Source: Plantago ovata
Taxonomy: Eukaryota; Streptophyta; Magnoliopsida; Lamiales; Plantaginaceae
Reading direction: 5' to 3'
Length of the DNA stretch: 64,000 nt
Assembly: GCA_028274465.1 (NCBI GenBank)
Contig: CM051455.1
Span: forward strand, 116,597,547 to 116,661,546
Positions 13,364-26,999 of the stretch are shown here, one piece after another (position 1 is the first letter of the stretch; every line of letters begins with the position of its first letter). Made by a program: the position numbers and the translations under genes. Below the pieces are notes generated by a model that saw nothing but the letters and a program-made list of their open reading frames with translations, was not told where the DNA came from and ran no database searches.

Positions 13364-13577
13364 TTTGGTGAAACTACAGGAGGATAGAAACAGAACAATT
13401 TAAAGCTTTTGCAAGCAGAAGTTATCAGATACATGTACAATATAAAACAGAAAGTTGCAAAAACGATAAAACTTATATAGTACTACCACAAATCAAGGAG
13501 AAGACTCAGAAAGGATTTGCAGTGTATCTCAGAATTGTAATCTTAGAGAACATAAATTAAACTCTCCTTTAATAGAT

Positions 13578-13732
<155 letters not shown>

Positions 13733-13857
13733 AATATAATAAGCCGATTGATTTATCCAATGGTTTGACCTACCAATCAATTTTAATCCGTTGATCTTGC
13801 TTATCCAATTTCAATCTGGTGCGTACATGTGTCATTAGTTAATTAAAAGATGTAGGG

Positions 13858-13990
13858 TTCGAATCCCGTTGGCGTGATTTTTCTCCATTATAATTTTATT
13901 GAAGGTGTTTGGTTCGAATCTTGTTGGTGATTTTTCTCTATTATTTGTATCATTATTTTAGTTGAAGGTGTTGAGTTCGAATCACGTAAT
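13858..13990. repeat. Three degenerate copies of a GTTCGAATC-containing unit
   Basis: GTTCGAATC occurs near 13858, 13911 and 13974, each preceded by a T/A-G-G-T-G-T type lead and followed in the first two by GTTGG and GATTTTTCTC. Spacing is about 53 and 63 bases. GGTTCGAATCC resembles the tRNA B box, so this may be a tandemly duplicated SINE or tRNA-derived fragment. No complete tRNA cloverleaf is present. Confidence 0.4.
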
Positions 13991-14603
13991 CTTTTTTATT
14001 TATTCTCTTCTTAAAGTTTTATTTTTTAACATAAAGTTGTATGACGTACTGTAGTTAATTTTAAAAATAACCATGATATGTTCTTATAAAAAAGACATAC
14101 TTCCTCCGTCCAATAATAAATGTAACACTTGATTTTGTTGACTTTTTCGATGGTCATTTTGACCTTAAATTATTCTTAAATCATACAATAAAAATAACTA
14201 AAATCATCATATTATGAAATTAGAATGTTTATATGAAGCACTTGATAATATATTCAACTGATGAAAAATACCAATTAACATGCGAAAAAGATGCATTGCA
14301 GATTTTGAAGTTGAATGTTTCCAAAGTCTAGAGATGTATCTGATGGTTCTTAACTCATCGGATGAATACTTTTTGTATGTCTAATATAATTCAATTCAAA
14401 ACTATTAATTGCATAACTACAAAAACTATATACATTTATAGCACACCATTTATATTATGTTTAATTACTCAATTAGTTATTTTTTTATTACGTTTGAAGT
14501 CATTATGTGAAGATTATATATTCACTCCATTTATTTAAATATATTATTTAATAAAACAATAATGTTTTACATGATTACGCTTCACACGCGCGGTTCCTAG
14601 TAT

Positions 14604-14661
<58 letters not shown>

Positions 14662-15576
14662 GATATATATCTATATATATCTATCTATATATATCTGTGA
14701 TACTGAGAGTTTTATAATTCGTAACTGGTAAAATATTAAATATGGTTGTGATTCTTTTTTCAGTTTTTTAATGTTGAGTAAGTTTTAGAAGGGACATGCA
14801 TGTGTTTAGGAAATACTAGTACAATGCCAAATATGTTTGAACTTAGAATGATGCATAACGATATAGAATTTGCTCCAAAAAAATGAATACATAAATAAAT
14901 ACAGAATTTCACATTTATTCCCCACATAGTTCAGTCTCTCAGACTAATTTTTACCTAATTTCACTAATTATCTTAGAACAATTATATCTCGGTTAAGTCA
15001 CAACCGAGCTATCTTACGCAGAGGATCACATTAGTGTACGACTCAGACTCTGAGAAAGAGAAGGGATCCGAAGAGAATTAGATTGATGTCAGAAGGATTT
15101 TGTAGGCATATCCTCGAGTACTATTATCAATTTTACATAATTTCGTCCCTCCCAAACTTCCGAAATAACCAAATGATATATTTACTTTCACCTCTCCTCC
15201 CAACTTCAGACCATTGGTCGGCAGGGCGAGGCTAGCTATGTTCTAGCTTGTGCTACAACACAGGGTATTCATCGAATTTTTCCCTTTATATATGATAATT
15301 TTTTTATTTTACGCTTAACGTAACACTGTATAGCTTAATGGTAAAATATAAAAATAGGCTATACGACCATTTTTTTTTAACAAAGATAGCATTTTATTTC
15401 AAGTAGTCAATGAAGTATAACGACTCAATACAGAAAACAACACGAACATAGGGTAACAGAACCCCTCAAACCAATCATTCTAGCTCACTAGATTAACCTC
15501 AAAGAATTGCAAAAATTAGCAAGTCTTGGAATACAAAGATATCTACACAGTGGTGTAGACAACCTCTCCAGCTAAC
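13991..15576. other. AT-rich intergenic DNA with a MITE end and a second (TA)n tract
   Basis: A single Stowaway-like end (TTCCTCCGTCC) starts at 14101 with MITE-like sequence after it (TGTTGACTTTTTC), but I find no matching inverted end. A (TA)n tract with GATA and TCTA interruptions spans about 14600-14695. The rest has many stops in all frames and no recognisable gene up to the C1 LTR. Confidence 0.45.
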
Positions 15577-15816
15577 TGTTAGAAAACAAGGAAAACATAT
15601 TTCAGCTTTTCTGTGTTTATTGAACTGGATTGAAAACTTAATACAAGAACCCTAAAAATGCCCCTAATTTATACATGTACAATTCTAACTATTTCTTGGG
15701 CAATAATTCAAGATAAAGAGATAATTACAAGCCTTATTGGCTCTGATGACAAAGCCCTAAACTTTTCCTCCAAGAAAATGGTGATCTCACCATCAATTTC
15801 GATCCTGTAGCTGTCA
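15577..15816 (-). repeat. 3' LTR of Copia element C1
   Basis: 240 bp that match 45413-45640 with few differences; both begin TGTTAGAAAACAAGG on the plus strand. On the minus strand the LTR starts TGACAGCTACAGG after a purine-rich tract (CCGGAAAGGA, about 15817-15826) and ends CTAACA, so the TG...CA rule holds. The outer flank CTAAC (15572-15576) would be its half of the target duplication; the other half is lost. Confidence 0.8.
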
Positions 15817-15888
15817 TCCTTTCCGGTACAGTTTCTGTACAATTCCGGTATAAAACTGTACCGTTGTAATCTTCTGCGGGTGGTCTTC

Positions 15889-17600
<1,712 letters not shown>

Positions 17601-17617
17601 TATATATATATATATAT

Positions 17618-17657
<40 letters not shown>

Positions 17658-17886
17658 TTTTTTAGATATAATAATGAGAACCAAAATCAAATGCAACCTG
17701 TTCAATTAAACAACATGTTACATAAATTCTTATAGACCAAATAAACAAAAAAATCATAATAAATGTACCAAAACCCTCCATACATATAATAATAATCATA
17801 CGTACACAATACTAATCCAAAATAATATCATAGTGTACACAGTATTCATGTAGAAAATAGTAAATAGAGTCGAAAAGGATAGGGGA
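17601..17886. other. TA/T tract and 3' flank of the TNP1-like gene
   Basis: TA alternation and a poly-T run (17600-17656), then A/T-rich sequence without a recognisable ORF. It should include the 3' UTR of the minus-strand TNP1-like gene. Confidence 0.5.
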
Positions 17887-19656
17887 TCATGGAGAGGTAG
17901 GTGGTTCCATCCCCAGCTTCGCATACAGCTCAGCAAACATAGTACCATATTTAGCCTTCTGCGCAGCCTGCTCCGCAGCTAGCCTCTTCACCTCCTCATC
18001 CTTCTCCTGCAACTGAAGTAAGAGGGCCTGCTCTCGAGCGGAAGCTGCTGCTGAAGATGATGAAGATGTACTGGCACGGGAACGACGAGTCGGCCTCGAG
18101 TCCAATTCAGGGACGGCTGCTGCACTCCCCAGTCCCAAGCGACGACCCTTCTCGTCTGGAGGATTCACCTCGAGGAAAATGACATTCATTTCCTCAACAG
18201 TGAGATCCTGATCACGAATCCTGGCCTCGTAGGCCGTCTGAAATTATAAATCAAGAGTATAAGGTGTTAGTTATGTTGTTAATTAGTTATGAAATCATCA
18301 GTATTTAATAAACACATGTATTGTTGAACTTACCTGGCCTCGTCACACAACCACTGTCCGTCCTTGGCCTTCTGAGATCTCGAGAACAAGGTAAATAGGA
18401 GACTCTCCTTATCCTTCAACTGAATGACACATGAAAGCATCATATACTTAGTTTGAAAGTTCGAAATGCAAGTAAATAACAAGTATAAGAATGATGAATT
18501 CACAAAGTTAATACACTTACCTTCTGCCTCACATGTGCTGTAGCGATCGACTCATAGCCAAAACGGTGTGTCACCAGGGTACGGCTCCCATCATTCGGCT
18601 GCTTCTTCCTGTTATCAGTGTTCTGGTCAGCCTGCGCCTGGACTCTCTCGTTAGCCCAATACACCTTCCACGCCTCCCAAATTTCATCTCCGGGCCAATC
18701 ACCGGTACGTGGACGGTTATGTGTATACAGTTTCTTCATGTTATGAACCATGCACTTGTAAAGGGAACTACCGTGAGAGTTGAAGCTCCACCAGAGATCC
18801 ATCAGCAATGCTTTCGGAAGGAAGAAATCTTTCTACACAATTACAAATAAACATCGAAACACATACGTTGGTGAATACTTAAAAACATTCAAGTATAACA
18901 AGGGGAAACAACATGTATCAAATATATAACAAGGGGAAACAACATCTATTCAAGTATATCGGTGACTAACATATCACCCAAGTTCAGTGGCTAACATACC
19001 ACTCAAATATAGTGGCTACCATACCACTCACATTGTCCTATATTTCACTAAAACAATGGTGACTAACATATCACCCAAGTACAGTGGCTAACATACCACT
19101 CACACAAAGTGGCTAACATACCACTCACAACACAAACAATTAGGTAACTAATGTACGATTATTAACTCACCCTCAGCTCCTCGAACAGCTCTCCCTTAAT
19201 TTGGTCCGGGATGCAATGCCACTGGCTGCCACCCTCTTGCGGTGGGATCATCCTGTTCCGTATTATCCCACTGAGTACTTTGGCAGCGGGCTCCCCATAC
19301 AACCTGTGAAGAACATGTAAGTCAATAGTGAAACCTTCGGTTAGTTCGGTATATATATATTAAAAGTTCGTAAATCAGTTAATGCCTAATACTTACTTCT
19401 CTCCATTGGGGTAAAGGACAGGGCGACCATTCCACATCAGACCATCTTCCGGCCTTTGAAAGAGACAACCGTCGTCTGGAACGTGGGCCCACGGGTCGTG
19501 GAGGGAGGAATAGGCAGTCGATCCCCTACTCGACCCAGGTGGAGTCCCAAAAACAGTAGGGGAGCCCTGCTGTGAGCCCTGCCCGGTGTCCTCTCCGTCG
19601 GTATCTGACCTCTGGGACTGCGGGGTCATGTATCGTGGCCTCCTGGGTCGTGGCAT
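17887..19656 (-). CDS. TNP1-like (Ptta/En/Spm) transposon DNA-binding protein
   Basis: Second gene of the CACTA element, expected to bind the subterminal repeats and assist TNP2. Exons inferred on the minus strand: 19656-19397 (MPRPRRPRYMTPQ, Ser/Gly/Gln-rich), 19303-19171, 18832-18521, about 18408-18337, about 18225-17887. The first three join in frame across good GT-AG sites. The third holds the family core WEAWKVYWANERVQAQADQN and NRKKQPNDGSRTLVTHRFG. The last has a Ser-rich stretch and a coiled-coil-like segment (LQEKDEEVKRLAAEQAAQK). The junction of the last two exons does not join cleanly in frame at the obvious sites, so a small frameshift or a missed site is possible. An upstream frame at 19881-19740 (LGDILLEAWKANWLLGVPP) may be an additional 5' exon. 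Confidence 0.7.
18957..19137. repeat. Minisatellite in the TNP1-like intron
   Basis: About six copies of a 20-35 base unit of the form GTGGCTAACATACCACTCA or GTGACTAACATATCACCCA, inside the intron 18833-19170. Each unit is itself an imperfect palindrome (GTGG...CCAC), so the array could form serial small hairpins. Confidence 0.75.
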
Positions 19657-20019
19657 CTGCAATAAAAAGATTCGTGTTAGTACATACACAATTGAATATA
19701 AAACATGTAAAGTCATTAAGAGATAAAGTAAGGAACGACGCTGGACATTTGGGTGGTCACGCCAGTAGGCCTGCCAATACTCATGAAGGGGAGCTGGCAT
19801 CCATTCCGAAGGCGGAACTCCCAACAGCCAGTTGGCTTTCCAAGCCTCAAGTAGGATATCCCCCAACGTAGGAACTGACATCTAATAATAATCAACCTAT
19901 TATATAAGATGTAAAATCAGAGATATAGTAAGGAACATTTTTTTATTATATGCCTAATAGATAAGTCTAAGCTAAGTCTACTCTAACTACCTAGTACTAA
20001 TTCACGTAACCTCTATAAT

Positions 20020-22672
20020 CTACTCTGGTTGTAAGTCAATGAAAACATCATCATGCAGCTGAATAACTTGTACTGTAGCCTGTACAGGTTTTCTAGCCTG
20101 ACCATCTACATCTTCTTCTTGGTACGAGTTGTTAATTGACTCGTCCTTCTCCACATACTCAACTTTGGATCGAGCATTTATAGGTACAGCAGCTAACCAA
20201 TCGCCCTTATCTTTTTTCAAGGTAGGAAACTGAAGAAATACAACTTGAAGTGCTTGACTTGCCAAGATAAATGGTTCGTACACTTTGTACTTCTTCTTAT
20301 AGTTTATCTCCACCATATCATACTCCTCAAGCCTTCTGGTGCCTACATCAGTGGGATCATACCAATCAACATCAAACAACATTGTTCTTTTCAAAGGTAC
20401 TCCGGGATATTCAAGGCGAACAATACGCCTAAGCTTCCCATAGTAATCGTAGACATCATCACCTATGTCTTTCCCCAAGACACGAACCCCACCATTAACT
20501 GTAGCATCTGTCGATCCACACTCACTACTGTTGAACCTAAGTCCATTTACAATGTAAGATGGGAAGGAGGAGTATCTTCTCCCAGGTCCACTTGCTAGTG
20601 CTCTTAAGTAAGGACATGTTATTTTGTTGGCCGGGTTCTGTACATGCTCTTTGAACCATGTTGGAAATTCGGAGACTAGGGCCTCCCTAAGCATGTCCTC
20701 AATTGTGTCATCCGCCACTATAGGATTTTGCTCTACACAACGGGCGCTGAAGAAACTGCACATGATGCGTATATTTGGTTTAATACTACCATTTTCTCTA
20801 AAATAAGATTTTAATTCAATCGTAAAACGTAAGAAGGCAACTAACCTAGTAAACTTGACATGGAATGGCTTGAGCTCAGCACAATTCTAAAGGACATACG
20901 AATGTGCAGCATTGTACTCCTTATCCGTCAGATATGCCACTTTTTTTTCACCATACGCCCTCCCCGAAACCTTAAAGATTGATAGTGAAACTTTATGGTC
21001 CTCTTGCACTTGAAATGTGTCGGCATTTCTAGCCGGCCTAGATGTCTTCGAAGAGACCCCAGTGTCAAAGAAATAGGAGCAAAAAGTTGCAGTCTCTGCT
21101 CGAATGTATGCATTGGCAATCGAACCCTCAGGCTGAGCTTTGTTCTTCACATAATGCTTCAGCTTGCCTAAGTATCTGTTATAATATGTCTGTCATAATT
21201 AGATATACTATACAATCATGTGTCATATATGTTTGTAAATATGATACTAAAATATTTACCTCTCAAAGGGATACATCCAACGATACTGAACAGGTCCGGC
21301 TAGCAACGCCTCATCTGGTAGGTGAATGGGCAAGTGTTCCATGGAATCAAAGAAGCTAGGTGGAAAGATACGCTCGATCTTGCACATAATCACCGGTATG
21401 TTAGCCTTCATCGTCTTCAACACTTCAACCTCAACAACCCGTGTGCATAGATTCTTGAAGAACAAGCTCAACTCGGTCAAGGCACTCCATACCGATCTAT
21501 CTAAGAGCTGGCGAAATGCAATCGGGATGAGCCTCTCCATGAACACATGACAATCGTGGCTCTTCACCCCATACATCTTTGTCTTACTCGTGTCCACACA
21601 CCGAGCAAATTTAGAAGCATAATTATCGGGGAACTTCAACAACTTCACCCAATCAAAAAGTTTCGCTCTAGCCTCTTTGGACAAAGTGTATTTAGCCTTC
21701 GGCCACTTGCCATCAGCATTCTTGTTTGACAGTCCGGGCCTCCTGCATAGAATATCCAACTCTTCCCTGGACCTAACCGTGTCCTTTGTTTTGTTGGGAA
21801 TTTCACAAATGGTGTTGAAGCAGTTCTCAAATACGTTCTTCTCAATATGCATGACATCCAAGATATGACGTATGCGAAGACTACTCCAATAAGGCAAATC
21901 CCATAGGATGCATCTCTTTTTCCATCCATACTCACTTTTGATATTCTCGTTATGCTGTTCCCACCCAACCTCAGTTACTTTCTTGTACCCCAAGCGTTCT
22001 ATAATAGCAAATTGTTGTGCACTTGTTAGTTCTTTAGGGGCCTTCTTCACCACCACTTTGTTCTTAAGAAACTGAGTCTTGTTCTTTCTGAACGGGTGTT
22101 CATCGTCTAGAAACCTGCGATGACAATCAAACCAAGATTTCTTTCGACTCTTCGGCAGATAGTGTGAATCAACATCATCCAGACAATGTGGACATGCCTT
22201 GTATCCGGATGTTTTCCTTCCAGACAACATGGAGTACGTAGGAAAATCACTGATGGTCCAGAGTAGTGCTGCTCTCAAGGTAAAGTTCGTCTTTGTTGAG
22301 ACATCGTATGCCGGGATACCATCCTCCCACAACTCTATAAGCTCCTTGATCAGTGGCTGCAAGAAGACATCTATCTTCTATCCTGGATCATCCGGCCCTG
22401 GCACCAGCACGGTCAAGAACATGAATGGTTCTTTCAAACAGTCACCCGGAGGCAAGTTGCAAGGTGTAAGCATCACTGGCCAGCACGAATATTTCCGTTC
22501 ACTCCCAAACGGGTTGAAACCATCAGTACTAAGTCCCAATCTTACATTTCTAGACTGGGCTGCAAACTGTGGATATTTCACATCAAACTCTTTCCATGCC
22601 GGCGAGTCTGATGGGTGACCCATCTTACCCTCTTGGTCATCCGCGACTACTCTCTCCTTGTGCCAACGCATC
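20020..22672 (-). pseudogene. CACTA TNP2 transposase, C-terminal part
   Basis: Catalytic part of the transposase that cuts at the CACTA ends. 22671-22381 reads WHKERVVADDQEGKMGHPSDSP and LSTDGFNPFG, typical of the tnp2 family (PF02992). A TAG at 22378-22380 interrupts an otherwise continuous frame; it resumes with KIDVFLQPLIKELIELW. 22362-21256 carries GRKTSGYKACPHCLDD, LPYWSSLRIRHILDVMHIEK and a DUF4218-type segment ending VQYRWMYPFER. After an intron the frame resumes at about 21178 (GKLKHYVKNKAQPEGSIANAY) and runs through a second short intron to 20763-20020, with a DUF4216-like region (YYGKLRRIVRLEYPG, MLFDVDWYDP). Otherwise well preserved. The N-terminus is at 28275-29178, separated by element G1. 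Confidence 0.88.
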
Positions 22673-23935
22673 TGATGAATGTGTATTTTACACTTTCATT
22701 CGAGTCTTTTTCACCTATTTTTAACTATCCTCTATGTTAATTTAGCTATATTTTAGTACATTTTATTAGAATAGTGTCACGTTTCCCTTTAGATTTTATT
22801 TTACAGGTTTTGGTTGAAATTCGAGGATTTCCGGGCAATTATATTGAAGTTGACAAGGAATTGGTGTTCCAGAAGCCTATTTGGAGTATCTGAAGGTTTC
22901 CGGATAGGATTTGAAGTCTAGGGGCCGAATCTGGAGGTTAGAAGACTACTAGAAGTCAGAAACCGAGTCCGAAAAGGGGAAGAAATCCAAAAACGCGTCG
23001 AAAATCCGCGAGAAAAACTCTGGGGCGAACCGCACAATGGGCGAACCGCCCGTAGTTTTTCGGGGCCTACATATAGTGCTCAGTTTTTCTCCGAAAATCA
23101 TATCTTTCCAGACCTACTTTCTCACCTCTCTCTATAGTTTTAGGTAGGAACTTCCCGGGGCCTGTCCTGGGAGTTCTGTAGCTTAGGGGATACTTTTTCA
23201 TAGCAGTTTGGAGCTCGTAGGACCGCAATCATCCGGAGATTGACAACCTTCGGTAACTTTGTATCTTACAGTTTTATTCTACTTATTTTATTATATTCTT
23301 TCAACATGTTTTCTTCTATGATTTCTGTTGATTGCATGCCTATTATGAGTAGCTAAACTTATCGTTGGTGGTAGTATGTGAATTCTTAGCGAAGGAAGAT
23401 AATCATGCTAATGGCTATATCGCGCATTATACTCCGTGTCATTGCTTTATTTCATTGATCAGTTGTAACCAAAATTCTCGTATGTTGTATTGATTATTAT
23501 GCACAATTGGACACTAGTCGACCATCAGACCAATTATCTTCGTAGTGTTGAATAATTACGGAACACATTAGGACAATCGTGATTGACTAGTCAGACCAAA
23601 TTATCTTCGTAGTGCTTAATACTTGCAACATGGCACTAGATTGATTCAAAGATGTCTATGCAAGACCGAGGAATTTATGCATGATTATCGACCCATTATG
23701 TTAAGAAGGACCATACTATCACCAATCTCCATTATCTGCTAGAAACCCCCTATTGCTATCTGTCTGCTGTTTTATATTCTCTTGTTAAATAGATAAAGCA
23801 AGTTATAGTCCTGAGAGAACGACACTCGAGTCATTCTACTGCTACACTACGGTTTTCGTTGTAGTTGTGGATTGCCTTTGGCTAAATAACAAATTTATTT
23901 GACTGAACCGGGACCTGACAAATCTCCGTTCATCA
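22673..23935 (+). repeat. 5' LTR of G1
   Basis: 1263 bp, nearly identical to 27000-28274. It contains the paired GGGGCGAACCGCC-type boxes (about 23022-23050), slightly shortened by deletions compared with the 3' copy, followed by a TATA-like CCTACATATAGTG. It shares the family LTR sequence found at 31283, 35177, 44037 and 58278. Confidence 0.92.
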
Positions 23936-24209
23936 AATTGGCGCCATTGCCGGGGACTATACTCCTTTTTTCTATTTTAATTTGTTTATATTTTCAGCAT
24001 TCAACCCCCAGAACAGCTCTTGGATTGTCTCTCAAAAATTTCACCTTCTTACCCTATTTCTTTCCTCCTATCTTCTTCAGTAAATTCATCTAATCTGATC
24101 TTGGTTACCTTGCGTGTTTGTGCTCTTGGAATTTTTGGTGACATTGTGTTTGATTACGCTAATAGAACTAACTTTTAGTTTGAGTTACTCTTACTACAGA
24201 CATACAGGT

Positions 24210-25148
24210 ATGATGTCCATGCGCGCTCGCATGACACCCCAATTCTCGCAGGTGAGGAGAGTATCTTCCATATACCTGGAAGATGAGTTAAGGAGGTATG
24301 AGGTGACGGAGTCCATGGTGAGGTACTTACCGAGGTACGAAGATGGAGTAGGGATGTACCCATGGAGTTTCATTCGATCCTATGAGGAGGAAATAGAAAG
24401 AATTCCAGCAGAAGGGTTTACTAAGGACCAATTATGCAGGAAACTATTTTCTTTTGCTCTTGAGTATGAGCCGAGGCGTTGGATTGCAAGGTTTGAACCA
24501 GGATCGCTGAAAACTTGGGGCCAAGTAGTAGAGGAGTTCTTGGCGCGGTTCATGCCTTATCATGAGACGATTGCCTTACGTGATAGGATCCAATATTTCG
24601 AGCAAGGAGAGTATGAGCAGTTTTGTGACGCCTACGAACGTTTTGAGATGTATAAACGTGAGTGCCCCCATCACCGTTTCGAAGATGGGGAGTTGATTTG
24701 GTGCTTCGTTGGTGGACTTCGTGAAGAGGAACGACTTAGAGTGGATCAGTTGAGCGGCGGTCTGGGAGAATGTACGGTCGACGAGGCAGAAGAAGTCCTC
24801 CGTAAGTACGCCAGAGGTTCAACACAATCCGATGAGGTCATACCAATTCACATCACCGCAAGGGAAGTAGATCGAGGTGAAGCAGGAAGCTCATCCGAGG
24901 AGTATTTTGAAACCGAAGAAATCAGTGAGGAAGATGCACATGCCGAGAAAGTTGAAGATGACCTTCGTATAGCAAAAGTTGTTGAAGAAGTTGAAGTAAC
25001 TGAGCATCTTACGGAAGAATTCAGCTTGTTGAATTGTGCTGAAGTAGAAGAGGTTCGAGAACTTGAAGAGGAGAAAGGATTGGAAGGCGACGCCCCCCTG
25101 GAGGTGGGGGGCGAGTCGCCCAGCATGGGGGAGAACCGCCTCCCATGA
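24210..25148 (+). CDS. Gag protein of G1 (retrotransposon gag domain)
   Basis: About 312 aa from ATG 24210; an in-frame ATG at 24114 would add a hydrophobic leader that is unlike gag. The central part (ARFEPGSLKTWGQVVEEFLA, RFMPYHETIALRDRIQYFEQ, YERFEMYKRECPHHRFEDG, CFVGGLREEERLRVD) matches the capsid-like gag domain of Athila/Tat-type Gypsy elements, which forms the virus-like particle. The C-terminal 90 residues are very acidic (Glu-rich). There is no zinc knuckle and no protease. After the stop, another frame (25142-25580, one stop) resembles a further gag tail, hinting at a lost reading frame. It is only distantly similar to the gag of G3 and G5, although the LTRs are shared. Confidence 0.75.
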   Translation: MMSMRARMTPQFSQVRRVSSIYLEDELRRYEVTESMVRYLPRYEDGVGMYPWSFIRSYEEEIERIPAEGFTKDQLCRKLFSFALEYEPRRWIARFEPGSLKTWGQVVEEFLARFMPYHETIALRDRIQYFEQGEYEQFCDAYERFEMYKRECPHHRFEDGELIWCFVGGLREEERLRVDQLSGGLGECTVDEAEEVLRKYARGSTQSDEVIPIHITAREVDRGEAGSSSEEYFETEEISEEDAHAEKVEDDLRIAKVVEEVEVTEHLTEEFSLLNCAEVEEVRELEEEKGLEGDAPLEVGGESPSMGENRLP

Positions 25149-25579
25149 CCAGTGAGCTGGACGACCCCAACTCCCCTGTTTCTTTACTCCCAGACATTCG
25201 CATCAACCCAAAACCACTTCCTTCCGTTACTACTGAGGTTCTTAAGTACAAAGAGGTGAATCTACTTCTCTGAGGTGGAAAGCTTGACAAGCAAGATACA
25301 CAGGAGCCACCACTAAACAAGCACCTCGATGAAGTCAAAGTGAATGTCCTCCTATTGATGAAGTCCTTATTGGATATGCCTGCAAAGCAAACCAGTCCAT
25401 TCACCATGGTGAGATCTTTGAAGCTTCCTAGGTCTCTTTGCTACATTGGACCAAGAGAATGGCGGCCACCGTGGGGAGGTACTCTTGAGTCCATTCTTGA
25501 GTACTCAGCCGACCGAGGCCAAACCGTTCGGTTACATCTAGTATCACTTTTTATTTACTCATTCTCTTTTGCTAGGGAC

Positions 25580-26999
25580 TAGCTTAAGTTTCATGAGGGG
25601 GATGGGATGTGAACCATGATGTTAAGTATTGTTTGGCTTTGTGATGTTGAGTAGGATAGTCTTGTTTTTTTTTTTAATTGCATTTGCACGTTTACTGCTT
25701 TCCTAGGATAGTCTTGCATGTTTTATATGGAGTTTTATTGCCGAATTTTTTGAACTTTTTTATTGGGTAGATCAACCAACTATGTCATTAATCGTATGCT
25801 TCATCTCTATGAATTTGTTTGAGGTTTTTCTCGCTTGGCTTGTCACATTTATGTATTGCACTTAGTTAAGCATGGTAGTCTCGACATCACTTAGTGGTGT
25901 TTTCTCTACTGCGGTTCACGAAGGCCTTTATAATAGGATGATGCATGTTAGGGTCTTATGGTTGTTTTCCCGAGTAATTATGTACCTCAGAGGCAACAAG
26001 TCTTCACCATGCTTTGAGATTGCTAAATGCCTAGGAAGGAGGGAGTGTGAGGTTGTGTGATCCTTTGTTTATAACCTATTCTTCCGAATAGGTTTGGGGA
26101 GGGGGTTACACCATCATAGACTTGTTTCTGTTTTCCATTTTCGTATCGTGAGTTTATTTTCCTTTTTCGTAAATTTTGTACTCCAACCTATTCTTTCGAA
26201 TAGGTTTGGGGAAGTCGTGAGAGTCATTTTGTTTCTCTTTTTGTTGTGCTACTGCTGGCTAGAAAAAAATCGAAAAAAAAAAGAAAGAAAAATTTCCAGA
26301 AAAAAAAGAGAAAGAAAAAAAAGAATCTGGAAAGGAAAAAAAGAAAAAAAGAAAAGACCCCAAAAAAGCAAAGAAGGGTCCAAAAAAGAAAGCCAAATAG
26401 CAGTTTAGCAAAGTGTTGAGTCTTTTCCATTTTTGTAAATGTTCGTAATCGTGTTTTTCTATTTTTTATCTTTTTTGTCTTGAGTTTCATCTGTTCTAGA
26501 CCACCCTCGTCCTGCCATTCAGGAAGTGGTGAATAGCTTAAGACTTTACTTGAGAGATGGGTAGAATAGGGGAGTGTTATCTTTTATAGGGAACCCTCAT
26601 TCGTTTGATGAGAGCCAGCACTGGTTCGACCTCTTTTGAGAAAAAGTCTTAACATGGTGGAACAGCAGTAAGTCCTCAGTTTCATAGGCACGGGGCAACC
26701 ATTCGTATCTTAGCATGCTTCATTACGTCGTCACTGACTAGGTCCAGGTAGAGAATGTTACGAGAGACTATCTTGTCTTGAAATAAGTACTTATGTGGAT
26801 GTGTATAAGTCAATCGAGGTATTCTTCAACCTATATTCATGCTTTGATTCATATAGTTTTTGTTCATATGTTATTTGGTAGGTTCAGTAGATTAGTTCAT
26901 TTTATTTGGCATGAAACTCCATTTTGTGTCTTGCATGTTTTTTGTATTAGAGTCTAGCTTAGTTGCTTGAGGACAAGCAAAGGTTCGGTTTGGGGAATT
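25580..26999 (+). other. Shared 3' internal module of the G family
   Basis: Non-coding region between the G1 gag and the 3' LTR. It is repeated inverted in G3 (36457 to about 38005). It contains two hairpin motifs (26073-26094 and 26185-26206), an A/G-only stretch of about 130 bases (26260-26398), and the polypurine tract next to the 3' LTR. ORFs across the A/G tract are Lys-rich artefacts. Its conservation between elements with different gag genes suggests a cis-acting role such as packaging or priming. Confidence 0.7.
26073..26206 (+). repeat. Pair of 9-bp-stem hairpins
   Basis: Stem AACCTATTC / GAATAGGTT with a TTCC loop at 26073-26094 and a TTTC loop at 26185-26206. Each is followed by TGGGGA. 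Spacing is 112 bases. The same pair, inverted, occurs in G3 at 37245-37266 and 37360-37381. Confidence 0.8.

Noticed and set aside
13850-13990. tRNA genes
   Set aside because: Only the B-box-like GTTCGAATC is present; no acceptor stem, D arm or anticodon arm can be folded around it.
14101-14260. A second complete Stowaway MITE
   Set aside because: Only one end is recognisable; no inverted partner within 500 bases.
26094-26490. Lys-rich or Phe-rich ORFs on the two strands
   Set aside because: They are translations of the A/G-only tract inside the G1 3' module.
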